Below are positions 1 through 8,389 of a stretch of DNA of 64,000 nt, one piece after another. Every line of letters begins with the position of its first letter. The first letter of the stretch is position 1. The notes beneath the pieces are model-generated. The model was not told the DNA's origin and did not search any database. It saw only the letters and a list, made by a program, of their open reading frames with translations. The stretch lies in contig JAJRPO010000025.1 of NCBI GenBank assembly GCA_024280735.1, positions 124,001 to 188,000 on the forward strand. The letters are read 5' to 3'. The translations under genes were made by a program, and so were the position numbers. The stretch is from Alphaproteobacteria bacterium. GTDB lineage: Bacteria; Pseudomonadota; Alphaproteobacteria; Rhodobacterales; Rhodobacteraceae.

Positions 1-308
1 ATCACCACCACGAGCATGATCACGATGAATTCCAAAGCTTCGTGATCGAGCGGGGCGAAATCACTGATCCTGCCGCCTTTGCCGAGCAACTGGTGGAGGT
101 GATCAAAGCCCACGATATTCTGCGCCTCAAAGGCTTTGCCGCCATAACTGGCAAACCTATGCGCCTGACCATTCAGGCCGTTGGCCCGCGCATTGAAACG
201 TACTTCGACCGCCCCTTCAAATCAGGTGAACTACGCTCAACCCGACTTGTGGTCATCGGCCAGGCAGGCCTTGACCAAACTGCCATTCAAAAGGCGCTAA
301 TCGATTGA
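1..308 (+). CDS. cobW: CobW-type GTPase/metallochaperone, C-terminal part (5' end outside the window)
   Basis: The reading frame is open from the first base and ends at TGA 306-308, so only about the last 100 residues are present. They start with a histidine/aspartate-rich stretch (HHHEHDHDE), typical of the metal-binding linker of COG0523 proteins. A CobW_C-type domain follows, with the recognisable patch VGPRIETYFDRPF. CobW proteins are P-loop GTPases thought to deliver cobalt for cobalamin synthesis. The Walker motifs lie upstream of the window. Placement just before cobN supports CobW over the zinc chaperones of the same family, which is inference from context. Confidence 0.85.
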   Translation, partial: HHHEHDHDEFQSFVIERGEITDPAAFAEQLVEVIKAHDILRLKGFAAITGKPMRLTIQAVGPRIETYFDRPFKSGELRSTRLVVIGQAGLDQTAIQKALID

Positions 309-763
309 CCCGGATTACCCTCACCATTGAAAGCCCACTCACTGCCAGTTCCCGCGCCCTAATCGCTGGCAGTGAGGCGGCGATGCGGGCGGTATTTACC
401 GAGGAGGATTGCTATACTTTCTCACCGGAACAGCTGGATAAACCTAACATTGCTTTCTTTGTTGCACGACAGACATCCAAAATCGTCGGCTGCGTCGCTT
501 TGGTAAAACACCAGGACTACGGCGAGGTAAAGCGCTTGTTTGTTCCCAAAACTGCCCGTGGATTGGGTGTCGCCGAAACTCTAATGTCCCGCCTGGAAGC
601 ACATGCACAAACGGCAAACCTGCCGCTGATCCGCCTTGAAACCGGCGCAGAGCTCGTTGCCGCCGTGTCCCTTTATGAAAAACTGGGCTACAAAAAATGC
701 AACCGCTTTGGGGATTACGCCCCAAACCCCGCCAGCCTTTTTATGGAAAAGCACCTCGCATAA
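305..763 (+). CDS. GNAT family N-acetyltransferase
   Basis: A 152-residue protein with a GNAT fold. The acetyl-CoA binding motif A is visible as VKRLFVPKTARGLGVAE (R-x-x-G-x-A form) near residues 80-95, and the C-terminal half has the typical SLYEKLGYKK motif B. The substrate cannot be told from sequence. The start is a TTG whose last two bases, with the next base, form the cobW stop (TTGA overlap), so translation is probably coupled to cobW. An in-frame ATG start would remove beta-1 of the fold. A gap of 82 bases separates it from cobN, so it may belong to the same cobalamin operon, but a role in that pathway is only suggested by position. Confidence 0.8.
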   Translation: MTRITLTIESPLTASSRALIAGSEAAMRAVFTEEDCYTFSPEQLDKPNIAFFVARQTSKIVGCVALVKHQDYGEVKRLFVPKTARGLGVAETLMSRLEAHAQTANLPLIRLETGAELVAAVSLYEKLGYKKCNRFGDYAPNPASLFMEKHLA

Positions 764-845
764 CCCCTTCTTCCATTTCGAATTCGTTTTAAATATCCCC
801 GCCGGAGGCATCCGCCCCTACGCCCAACCCAAAGGCCAGTAAACC

Positions 846-3800
846 ATGCACCTTCTTCAAGCCCAGCCCGGCAGTATCGATGACGGCAACGAACCAGTTG
901 ACCTCGGCCAAACCCCTGCCGATCTGGTATTTATTTCGGCCGCCGACACCGAGATCGCAGGCCTGTCAGAGGCCCATAACGAATTGCAAGGCACAACCGG
1001 GACCCTGCGTCTGGCCAGCATGATCCATTTGCAACATCCGATGTCGGTGGATTTGCATATCGAGAACTGCGCCACTAAATCCAAACTGGTAATCGCGCGG
1101 GTGCTCGGCGGAGCGGGGTATTGGAAATACGGGCTGGAACAATACGCGATTCATTTGGGGCAGCAAGGCATTGCTTTTGCCGCCCTGCCCGGCGACGATA
1201 AACCTGACGAGGACCTGTGGCGCCTATCCACGGTTCCGCGTGATGACTGGGAAAACCTTTGGGCTTACCTGGTGGAGGGTGGCCCGGAGAATAACATTAA
1301 CTTCCTGCACTATGCTCACGCCATGCGCGAAAATACCGAGCGCCCCGCTGCCGCCAAACCACTACTGCGGGCAGGCATTTATTGGCCCGGAGCAGGCCTT
1401 GGCGATCTGGCAACCATCCGACCTTATTGGACTTCGGGCGCACCCATCATACCCCTGATCTTCTACCGCGCCCTTGTGCAAGGTGCAGGCTTGAACCCGA
1501 TCAACCGCCTGACAAAATCGCTGCTGCGTCAAGGCCTCAACCCGATGCCGATATTTGTCGCCAGCCTGAAAGATCCGATTTCCGTTGCCACGCTTGAAAG
1601 CTTGTTCACCGCTGCACCCCCATCCGTGATCTTGAACATGACAGCCTTTTCCGTAGGTTCCCCGCATCAAGGCGAGCATCACAAGGGGGCGTCGAACCCC
1701 CTTGTGATGCAGGCCGCCAACGCTGCGCCAATCTTTCAGGTGGTGCTTGCGGGATCTTCCGAACAAGCTTGGGAGGAAGGGCTTAACGGCCTTTCCGCCC
1801 GTGACATCGCAATGAATGTCGCCCTGCCAGAAGTTGATGGTCGCATCTTGTCGCGCGCGATTTCCTTTAAGGGGGAGGCCTATTTTGACGAGGCGACCGA
1901 GTGCCCTATCGCTGCCTATCGCGCACGCGGCGACCGGATTGATTTTGTTGCTCAGCTGACCGCCAATTGGGCAGGTCTGCGCGCCAAGCCAGAAAGTGAG
2001 CGCCGCGTAGGCATTATCTTGGCGAATTACCCCAACAAGGATGGCCGCCTTGCCAACGGGGTTGGCCTAGACACCCCGGCTGGTACGGTTTCTGTGATGG
2101 AGGAACTCGAGGCAGCGGGTTATTCTTTGCGGAACATCCCCGCAGATAGCGTCGCGCTGATGGAGATTATTCTTGCCGGACCAACCAATTGGTTGACGGA
2201 TCGCGCGGACCGGATCGGCGGCGTGGAAATGTCGATGGCCGACTACCAAATTGCTTATGGCCAACTGCCGTGGGAAGTGAGGCTGCGCATTGAAGAGCGC
2301 TGGGGGGCACCGGAACAAGACCCGTTTTTCACAGAGGGGTCTGTTGACTGTGGCCGTTTCAACCTGTCTGTTTTCCAGTTTGGCAATGTGGTTATCGGCG
2401 TGCAACCGGCACGTGGTTATAACATTGACCCCAAAGATACCTACCATTCTCCCGACCTCGTACCGCCGCATAACTACCTCGCGTTTTATTTCTGGATGCG
2501 CAACCAGTTCCGTGCCGATGCGCTGGTGCATATGGGCAAACACGGCAACATGGAATGGTTGCCCGGAAAAGCCCTCGCCCTGTCAGAAACCTGCCTGCCT
2601 GAGGTGGTGCTTGGCCCAATGCCGCATATTTATCCGTTTATCGTCAATGATCCGGGCGAAGGCACCCAAGCAAAACGCCGCGCCTCGGCTGTGATCATTG
2701 ACCATTTAACGCCCCCTATGTCGCGCGCTGAAACCTATGGGCCGTTGCGTGATTTGGAAGCGCTGGTTGATGAATATTATGAAGCCGCAGGCGTAGACCC
2801 GCGCCGCCTGACCCATCTGCGCCGTGAAATCCTGTCTCTAACATCTGCAACCGGCATTGACCTTGATGCGGGCATGGCAGGGCAGGATGAGGACGGTGAC
2901 CTCGCCAAACTTGACGAGTTCCTGTGCGAGCTGAAAGAGGCGCAAATTCGCGACGGGTTGCATGTGTTTGGCCAATCCCCAACAGGGCGCTTGGAACGGG
3001 ATTTGGTGCAAGCCCTAGTGCGGGTACCGCGCGACGATGCCAAGGGGGCCAATGCCTCTCTGCAACGGGCAATTGCGCTGGATTTAGGGCTGGAATTTGA
3101 CCCGCTGGATTGCAAGATGTCAGCGCCATGGGAAGGGTTGCGGCCTGATGTGTTGCAAGCCGTTTCCAACGATCATTGGCGCACATTTGGGGACACAGTA
3201 GAACGGATTGAACTGTTCGCCAGCGCCTTGCTAGATGGTCAAGCGGTTGAAGACTCCCCTAAAACCCAAGCCGTCCTCGAGGGTATCGCAACCACAATTC
3301 GCCCTACGGTGGCCGCCTGTGGACCGCAAGAAAACGCTGGCCTCCTCACCGCCCTTGCAGGGCAATTCGTCGCCCCGGCACCATCAGGTGCGCCCACGCG
3401 GGGCCGCTTGGATGTGCTTCCGACAGGGCGCAATTTCTATTCGGTTGACAGTCGCGCTGTACCGACACCAACCGCATGGAAGCTCGGCTGGAAATCCGCC
3501 AACCTGCTGATTGAACGCCATTTGCAAGAAGAAGGCGACTGGCCCCGCGCCATGTTGGTTACCGCTTGGGGCACCGCCAACATGCGCACCGGCGGCGATG
3601 ACATTGCACAGGTGCTGGCCCTGATGGGGGTGAAGCCGCAATGGGACAGCGCCAACCGCCGCGTGACGGGCTTTGAAATCATGCCCCTTTCCGTGTTGGA
3701 TCGCCCCCGCGTTGATGTGACCTTGCGGGTGTCCGGGTTTTTCCGCGATGCCTTTCCACAATTGATGTCCCTCGTGGATTCCGCCGCCCGCGCAGTGATG

Positions 3801-4574
3801 GCGTTGGACGAACCGGACAATATGAATCCCGCAGCTGCACGCTTGCGCTCGGAGGGAACCGAAGCCGCCGCCTACCGCGTTTTTGGCTCTAAGCCCGGGG
3901 CGTATGGCGCGGGATTGCAAGCGATGATTGATGAGCGTCTATGGGCCGACAAGGCCGATCTGGCAGAAGCCTACCTAGAGTGGGGAGGCTATGCTTACGG
4001 GGCCAAAGCAGAAGGTGCAGTCGCCAAAGATGCCCTGAAACAACGCCTCTCGCAGGTGGACGCAGTGGTGCAAAATCAGGATAACCGCGAGCATGATTTG
4101 TTGGATAGCGACGATTATTACCAATTCGAGGGCGGTGCCGCCGCCGCCGTTTCCATCTTGCAGGGGCGCGACCGTCCGATTTACCACAACGACCATTCCC
4201 GCCCCGAACGCCCCGTCATTCGCACGTTGGATGACGAGATCAGCCGCGTGGTCCGTTCACGCGTTGTGAACCCCAAATGGATCGACGGCATGAAGCGCCA
4301 CGGCTATAAAGGCGCGTTTGAAATCGCTGCGACTGTTGATTACATGTTTGCCTTTGCCGCCACCACAGGGGCGGTAAAGAACCATCATTTCGATTTGGTA
4401 CATCAGGCGTTTTTGGAGGACGACGAGACACGGGAGTTCATCGAGAACTGCAATGCCCCCGCCCTGCGTGAAATTGCTGAACGCCTGCAAGAGGCGATTG
4501 ATCGGGGCATGTGGGTGCCGAAGTCGAACTCGGCACAAGCAACCCTGGACGAGTTGCTAGCGAAAAATCATTGA
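846..4574 (+). CDS. cobN: Cobaltochelatase, CobN subunit
   Basis: A 1242-residue protein, close to the usual length of about 1250 residues for CobN. It is the large subunit of the ATP-dependent CobNST complex that inserts Co2+ into hydrogenobyrinic acid a,c-diamide in aerobic cobalamin synthesis. The strongest family block is around residues 560-610, including HMGKHGNMEWLPGKALALSE and the following GPMPHIYPFIVNDPGEG. This block is shared with the BchH/ChlH magnesium chelatases, but the neighbouring cobW and the length favour CobN. ATG 846 has a weak AAAGG about 10 bases upstream. The small chelatase subunits cobS and cobT are not in the window. Confidence 0.95.
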   Translation: MHLLQAQPGSIDDGNEPVDLGQTPADLVFISAADTEIAGLSEAHNELQGTTGTLRLASMIHLQHPMSVDLHIENCATKSKLVIARVLGGAGYWKYGLEQYAIHLGQQGIAFAALPGDDKPDEDLWRLSTVPRDDWENLWAYLVEGGPENNINFLHYAHAMRENTERPAAAKPLLRAGIYWPGAGLGDLATIRPYWTSGAPIIPLIFYRALVQGAGLNPINRLTKSLLRQGLNPMPIFVASLKDPISVATLESLFTAAPPSVILNMTAFSVGSPHQGEHHKGASNPLVMQAANAAPIFQVVLAGSSEQAWEEGLNGLSARDIAMNVALPEVDGRILSRAISFKGEAYFDEATECPIAAYRARGDRIDFVAQLTANWAGLRAKPESERRVGIILANYPNKDGRLANGVGLDTPAGTVSVMEELEAAGYSLRNIPADSVALMEIILAGPTNWLTDRADRIGGVEMSMADYQIAYGQLPWEVRLRIEERWGAPEQDPFFTEGSVDCGRFNLSVFQFGNVVIGVQPARGYNIDPKDTYHSPDLVPPHNYLAFYFWMRNQFRADALVHMGKHGNMEWLPGKALALSETCLPEVVLGPMPHIYPFIVNDPGEGTQAKRRASAVIIDHLTPPMSRAETYGPLRDLEALVDEYYEAAGVDPRRLTHLRREILSLTSATGIDLDAGMAGQDEDGDLAKLDEFLCELKEAQIRDGLHVFGQSPTGRLERDLVQALVRVPRDDAKGANASLQRAIALDLGLEFDPLDCKMSAPWEGLRPDVLQAVSNDHWRTFGDTVERIELFASALLDGQAVEDSPKTQAVLEGIATTIRPTVAACGPQENAGLLTALAGQFVAPAPSGAPTRGRLDVLPTGRNFYSVDSRAVPTPTAWKLGWKSANLLIERHLQEEGDWPRAMLVTAWGTANMRTGGDDIAQVLALMGVKPQWDSANRRVTGFEIMPLSVLDRPRVDVTLRVSGFFRDAFPQLMSLVDSAARAVMALDEPDNMNPAAARLRSEGTEAAAYRVFGSKPGAYGAGLQAMIDERLWADKADLAEAYLEWGGYAYGAKAEGAVAKDALKQRLSQVDAVVQNQDNREHDLLDSDDYYQFEGGAAAAVSILQGRDRPIYHNDHSRPERPVIRTLDDEISRVVRSRVVNPKWIDGMKRHGYKGAFEIAATVDYMFAFAATTGAVKNHHFDLVHQAFLEDDETREFIENCNAPALREIAERLQEAIDRGMWVPKSNSAQATLDELLAKNH

Positions 4575-4661
4575 AACATTGCGGAATGTGGCGGTCATCA
4601 TATAGGCTTCAAGAGTATTTGATGCCTTTCTACTCAAAAATACCTGCTGGTGGGACAAGAT

Positions 4662-5759
4662 ATGACAACCGTATATTTACATGTCGGAATGCCTAAGTGC
4701 GGGTCTTCAACACTTCAATCGACATTTAGAAAGTTTGATGACGTTCACCGAAAACAAGGCGTTTGTTATCCTCGCGCATTTCGTGATGATTTTGGCTATT
4801 TCAGTCACCGCCCACTCCACAATATGCCCCTTCAAGAGGTGGACGGAGCAGTTGCTGCGATCGCACAGGAAGCCAAAGTAGCTAACTGCGAGAAAATAAT
4901 ATTGTCATCCGAAGAATTCACCAATTCACGCTGGGACAAGGAAAATACCGCAGAAGTTATACAGTCCCTAAACCGTTGTTTTGGTGTGTCAAATGTGCGG
5001 CTTGTATTTCTGGTCCGGAACCATTTTTCATTCGTGGAATCTGTATTTTCCCAGTTCCTCAAAGGCGGAATGTTTCGTGTTCCTGCCGACGCCTTCTATC
5101 AGCGAGATGATACCAGTATTTCCGGTTATATTGACTGTTTCAATGAGAATAACCGGTTTGATTTTTTCTGTTATTCCGAAATGATTGACCGGTTTCGTCA
5201 GCACGCGCCCGACAATAAAATAGATGTTTACTCAATTGATAAATCAGATTTGAACGGCAAGGACGTCATCGAAGTACTTTGCGCAAAACTTGGCTTACAG
5301 CTGCCTGAGATTTCTACTCCGGCGAATGCGCGGTTTTCCACTAAAACGCTGTTGTCACTGCATTACGCGAACCGGACCCATGGTTTCAAGCGCACCCGCA
5401 ACTGCCGACAATTGATTGACCGACTATTCCCTGACGGCAAGAAGGGGTTTTCACCAAAACTGCATGTTACGGGCGCAAGTTTTGACAAGGTTTTGCGGGC
5501 TGTCGAAATTGATCGAGCCTACTTCTCCTCCCAAATCGAAGGTACATTTGACGCAATGTTTGCGCTACCCGCGAGGTTCGAAGAAGGTCATAGCCAAAAG
5601 GCCATTATCATGTTGCGCAAAAATAATCGGAGGGCAATTGACGAATTGATGTCCCTAGAAATCCCGACGGGGAAGGATGTAATAAAGATACGCAAGAAAA
5701 TGAGGAGTCGGGCAAAAGCGCGTGGTATTCGCCGGCAAACCTCTGCGAATAAAGGGTAG
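4662..5759 (+). CDS. Sulfotransferase family protein
   Basis: A 365-residue protein starting MTTVYLHVGMPKCGSSTL. Residues 8-18 match the 5'-phosphosulfate-binding loop of PAPS-dependent sulfotransferases. Around residues 112-130, RLVFLVRNHFSFVESVFS resembles the 3'-phosphate-binding segment, with Arg119 and Ser127. The acceptor is unknown; relatives modify polysaccharides or lipids. The start is placed at ATG 4662, not the in-frame GTG 4650, because it opens directly into beta-1. The C-terminus is strongly basic. Codon use is visibly AT-richer than the flanking genes, and the gene has no functional link to cobN, so it may have been acquired horizontally (inference). Confidence 0.75.
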   Translation: MTTVYLHVGMPKCGSSTLQSTFRKFDDVHRKQGVCYPRAFRDDFGYFSHRPLHNMPLQEVDGAVAAIAQEAKVANCEKIILSSEEFTNSRWDKENTAEVIQSLNRCFGVSNVRLVFLVRNHFSFVESVFSQFLKGGMFRVPADAFYQRDDTSISGYIDCFNENNRFDFFCYSEMIDRFRQHAPDNKIDVYSIDKSDLNGKDVIEVLCAKLGLQLPEISTPANARFSTKTLLSLHYANRTHGFKRTRNCRQLIDRLFPDGKKGFSPKLHVTGASFDKVLRAVEIDRAYFSSQIEGTFDAMFALPARFEEGHSQKAIIMLRKNNRRAIDELMSLEIPTGKDVIKIRKKMRSRAKARGIRRQTSANKG

Positions 5760-5822
5760 ATGCGGTTGCTGCTCTTGAACGATGATCCACCCAAATATCC
5801 CAACACTAAGACTGCATTTCCA

Positions 5823-6224
5823 ATGCGGCCAATTCCTGCAAGTCAAACGCTGGTGTTTCGCCAAACGCATTTATGGCCTGACAAACCACTTTCTCATGTG
5901 AAGGTTGAAGGAGACGAGCGCGCCTTGCATATCGGAGCATTTGATGGGAAAATTTTGATCGGGGTTGGATCTTTCTATTCACAAGGCACAAAGGCCCGGT
6001 TGCGAAAACTTGCTGTTGACCCAAACTATCAGAAGATGGGAATTGGCTCTGACATCGTTTTGCACGGTGCCAGAGTGATGCAAAAAAACGGGGCTGGATT
6101 GCTTTGGTGCGATGCCCGCCAAACTGCTCGGGCGTTCTATGAAAAGCTCGGCTTTGACGTCGACGCCGAGCCGTTTGACAAGTCAGGCATCGCATATCTT
6201 GTTGCAAGGTTGAGCCTTAACTAG
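5823..6224 (+). CDS. GNAT family N-acetyltransferase
   Basis: A 133-residue GNAT protein. Motif A reads LRKLAVDPNYQKMGIGSDIV (Q-x-x-G-x-G) near residues 72-91, and ARAFYEKLGF lies near the C-terminus. The frame is open back to ATG 5760, which directly follows the sulfotransferase stop. I prefer ATG 5823 because MRPIPASQTLVFRQTHLWP looks like the usual N-terminus of this subfamily and the upstream 21 codons look unstructured. Neither start has a clear ribosome-binding site. The last 8 bases overlap the 3' end of the convergent VOC gene. The substrate is unknown. Confidence 0.75.
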   Translation: MRPIPASQTLVFRQTHLWPDKPLSHVKVEGDERALHIGAFDGKILIGVGSFYSQGTKARLRKLAVDPNYQKMGIGSDIVLHGARVMQKNGAGLLWCDARQTARAFYEKLGFDVDAEPFDKSGIAYLVARLSLN

Positions 6225-6603
6225 AATAGCTGCAAACCTCGTATTCTATCCCGTCATCATCAAAGAAATAGAACCGCGGGCCGGGTTCGTAATCATAGTG
6301 ATCCCCCATCCGCAAACCTGCCGCGCGCACCCGTTTTTCAATGACGGAAATATCGTCAACGACCACAGCCAGATGGTTCAATCCGCCGATGGTTTTGTAA
6401 GTATCTTGCGTCAACTTACCCATTCCCGGCTGCGCATAAAGCGCCAGATAAGCGCTGTCAGTACCGACATGCACGGAATATCCCGCCGATTTAGACGGGC
6501 CTTCCCAGCGGATATGCCAGCCAAAAATATCCACCAAATGTTGCGCGGTTTTTTTGGGGTCGCTCACCGAAAAATTTGTGTGTTCCAGAATTGCGATGCT
6601 CAT
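6217..6603 (-). CDS. VOC superfamily protein (glyoxalase/bleomycin-resistance/dioxygenase fold)
   Basis: A 128-residue protein made of two beta-alpha-beta-beta-beta modules, MSIAILEHTNFSVSDPKK at the start and GGLNHLAVVVDDI in the second half, ending in FYFFDDDGIEYEVCSY. Likely metal ligands are the His of LEHTNF, the His of LNHLAV and the Glu of IEYEV. Two ATGs are close together; ATG 6603 is chosen because AAGGGG then sits at about 7 bases. The gene is divergent from soxR, and its promoter carries a SoxR-type box in a 19-bp spacer. It is therefore likely induced by redox-active compounds, perhaps in quinone/aldehyde or antibiotic detoxification (inference). Confidence 0.8.
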   Translation of the reverse strand: MSIAILEHTNFSVSDPKKTAQHLVDIFGWHIRWEGPSKSAGYSVHVGTDSAYLALYAQPGMGKLTQDTYKTIGGLNHLAVVVDDISVIEKRVRAAGLRMGDHYDYEPGPRFYFFDDDGIEYEVCSYSS

Positions 6604-6648
6604 TTTCATTCCCCTTATAGGTTCTTGCCAAGGATTTGGCTTGGCCTT

Positions 6649-6679
6649 ACTGTAATTTCTCAACCTTACTTGAGGTCAA
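6649..6679 (-). promoter_or_regulatory. SoxR-type promoter for the VOC gene
   Basis: On the minus strand a -35 box TTGACC (6679-6674) and a -10 box TACAGT (6654-6649) are separated by 19 bp, the overlong spacer typical of MerR-family promoters. The spacer and -35 edge hold the partial palindrome CCTCAAG-TAAG-GTTGAGA (6675-6658). Its first half equals the E. coli soxS SoxR half-site, and the second half differs at two of seven positions. The box lies 15 bases before the soxR start codon, so SoxR binding may also repress soxR. Confidence 0.8.
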
Positions 6680-6690
6680 GGGGTTTTTTC

Positions 6691-7161
6691 ATGCCAGTCA
6701 AACGCAGAGTTCAACCCGCGACCACCATCTCAATCGGCTTCCTCGCAGAGCGCACGGGCCTCGCCGTTTCGGCAATCCGTTATTACGAGGAACAGGGCTT
6801 GGTGCATCCCGAACGCAATGCGGGCGGTCATCGGCGGTTCTTGCGCTCTGACATTCGTCGCCTGTCGTTCATCCTGATTTCCCAGCAGTTCGGCTTTACG
6901 CTCAACGACATACGTCAAGAACTGGAGCGCCTGCCCGCAGGCAGAACACCCAACAAACGCGATTGGGAACGAATTGGGGAAACGCTGGGAAAATCACTGG
7001 ATCAAAAGATCGAGGCGCTAACGCAATTGCGTGATCGTTTGAATGGCTGCATCGGCTGTGGTTGTTTATCGCTGGATGCCTGCAAGCTGTATAACCCAGA
7101 GGATCGCGCAGGGAAGCGCGGGGTTGGGCCGCGCTATCTGATGGGGGACAGCCCTTCGTGA
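6691..7161 (+). CDS. soxR: Redox-sensitive transcriptional activator SoxR
   Basis: A 156-residue MerR-family regulator. The winged-helix DNA-binding domain starts at about residue 13 (SIGFLAERTGLAVSAIRYYE), followed by a dimerisation helix. The [2Fe-2S]-binding cysteines are C120, C123, C125 and C131 in CIGCGCLSLDACKLYNPED, which matches the SoxR signature. ATG 6691 has AAGGGG 7 bases upstream; the longer in-frame extension back to 6298 is antisense to the VOC gene and was discarded. No soxS is nearby, as expected outside enterobacteria, where SoxR directly controls detoxification genes. The adjacent VOC gene is the obvious target. Confidence 0.95.
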   Translation: MPVKRRVQPATTISIGFLAERTGLAVSAIRYYEEQGLVHPERNAGGHRRFLRSDIRRLSFILISQQFGFTLNDIRQELERLPAGRTPNKRDWERIGETLGKSLDQKIEALTQLRDRLNGCIGCGCLSLDACKLYNPEDRAGKRGVGPRYLMGDSPS

Positions 7162-7241
7162 GGGCCACTTCCGCGCCCAGCGCGGCCACGCCCAACTTGA
7201 GAAATGAATGTCAATTCATGCCGAAAGGCGGGAGTACGCCG

Positions 7242-8108
7242 TTAGTTTGGCTTCAATGCCAGCGTTTGCGCGCGCAGGTATTTCATCAAACCCTTGGCGT
7301 CTTTCTCATAGGATTTCAGCACGTCTTGGGAAATCAATTTACCCACCTTGACTGGCTGCTCCTTTTTCATCGCAAAAGCAATTTCGTGCAGCAGTAAGCT
7401 TTGTCGCAGGATGGTCGAGAGCTTGTTAGCAATCTGGAACCAGCGGCTATTTTGCCCCGGAAAATACACCGGCAACACTTGTGCGCCACTTTGGCGGATC
7501 ATTTTGGCGGTGAAGGTCATCCAGTCGCTGTCTATTGCTGGGCCAAACCATGTATCACTCGTCGCCACAGTCCCCGAAGGAAACAAGGCAACACAGCCGC
7601 CATCCTTTAGATGCTGGATGGCAACCTTGCGGGTGTGGATGTTGTTTTGTATCGCGCCTTCCTCATGGGGAAAACTGACCGGCAGCAAATACTTGTCAAT
7701 CCGTGGCACATGGCACAACAGCGAGCGCGTCAGAATTTTATAATCGTCCCGCGCATGCCCCATCAAATGCGCCATAACGATGCCGTCAATCAACCCGTGC
7801 GGATGGTTAGAGACAACAACCAACGGGCCGTCCTTGGGAATATAGTCCAGTTCCGCCTGCGGCGTCGTCAGTTTGATTTGCAAACGGTCCAGCACCGATT
7901 CCCAAAAGTCATCAGCCCGTCCTGTGTCCCGCTCCCATTTGCGAACCAAACGCAGCAGTTTTATACGGCCAGTCAGGTTCTCGATGGTTTTAATAAGGGC
8001 ACGCTTATAGGGCGAAGTGAAAGACGTCGCATAGGTCAGGTCGGCCGGATTATAGGGGCTGGCCCCGCCGGTTGCTTCCAGAATATGATTGGTATTTTCA
8101 GCTGTCAT
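7242..8108 (-). CDS. Lysophospholipid acyltransferase family protein
   Basis: A 288-residue protein of the PlsC-like acyltransferase superfamily. The catalytic block reads VVVSNHPHGLIDGIVM near residues 97-112, the HPHG form seen in DGAT2/MGAT-like members instead of the strict H-x4-D. ALFPSGTVAT near residue 175 fits the FPEGT-type substrate motif. It has no obvious transmembrane helices. Its start overlaps the HPr stop by 4 bases (ATGA), making it the last gene of the chvI-to-HPr operon. Its position suggests membrane lipid or lipid A modification under ChvIG/PTS control, but this is inference; the acyl donor and acceptor are unknown. Confidence 0.75.
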   Translation of the reverse strand: MTAENTNHILEATGGASPYNPADLTYATSFTSPYKRALIKTIENLTGRIKLLRLVRKWERDTGRADDFWESVLDRLQIKLTTPQAELDYIPKDGPLVVVSNHPHGLIDGIVMAHLMGHARDDYKILTRSLLCHVPRIDKYLLPVSFPHEEGAIQNNIHTRKVAIQHLKDGGCVALFPSGTVATSDTWFGPAIDSDWMTFTAKMIRQSGAQVLPVYFPGQNSRWFQIANKLSTILRQSLLLHEIAFAMKKEQPVKVGKLISQDVLKSYEKDAKGLMKYLRAQTLALKPN

Positions 8109-8374
8109 TTTCCCTCACCAAACTGTTCCGCAACCAATGTGGTCAGTGCTTGTGCCAGTTCTTGCGATTGGTTTCCGCTGGTCTCTATATCAATTGATGT
8201 CCCTTTAGAAGCGGCAAGCATCATCAGGCCCATAATTGAATCACCAAAAACCGACATACCATCTTTGGTCACCTCGGCCTCGGCGTCAAAACTGGCGACC
8301 GTTTCCACAAATTTGGCCGAGGCCCGCGCATGCAGACCCTTTTCATTCACAATATCGAGAGAGATTTTCACCAA
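8105..8374 (-). CDS. ptsH: HPr phosphocarrier protein of a regulatory PTS
   Basis: An 89-residue HPr. His15 lies in GLHARASAKFV, the site phosphorylated by enzyme I. Ser46 in GDSIMGLMML is the site phosphorylated by HPr kinase, encoded three genes upstream. No sugar-specific permease is in the window, and alphaproteobacterial PTS of this kind act as regulators, not sugar transporters. Enzyme I (ptsP type) is not in the window. The gene is between the EIIA gene (15-base gap) and an acyltransferase gene (4-base overlap). Confidence 0.95.
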   Translation of the reverse strand: MVKISLDIVNEKGLHARASAKFVETVASFDAEAEVTKDGMSVFGDSIMGLMMLAASKGTSIDIETSGNQSQELAQALTTLVAEQFGEGK

Positions 8375-8389
8375 TTGAGACCTTTGATC

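Noticed and set aside
7162-7241. Terminator between soxR and the acyltransferase gene
   Set aside because: The CCGCG-CCCAG-CGCGG stem near 7169-7183 is only five pairs and has no T-run, so it is not listed as a terminator.
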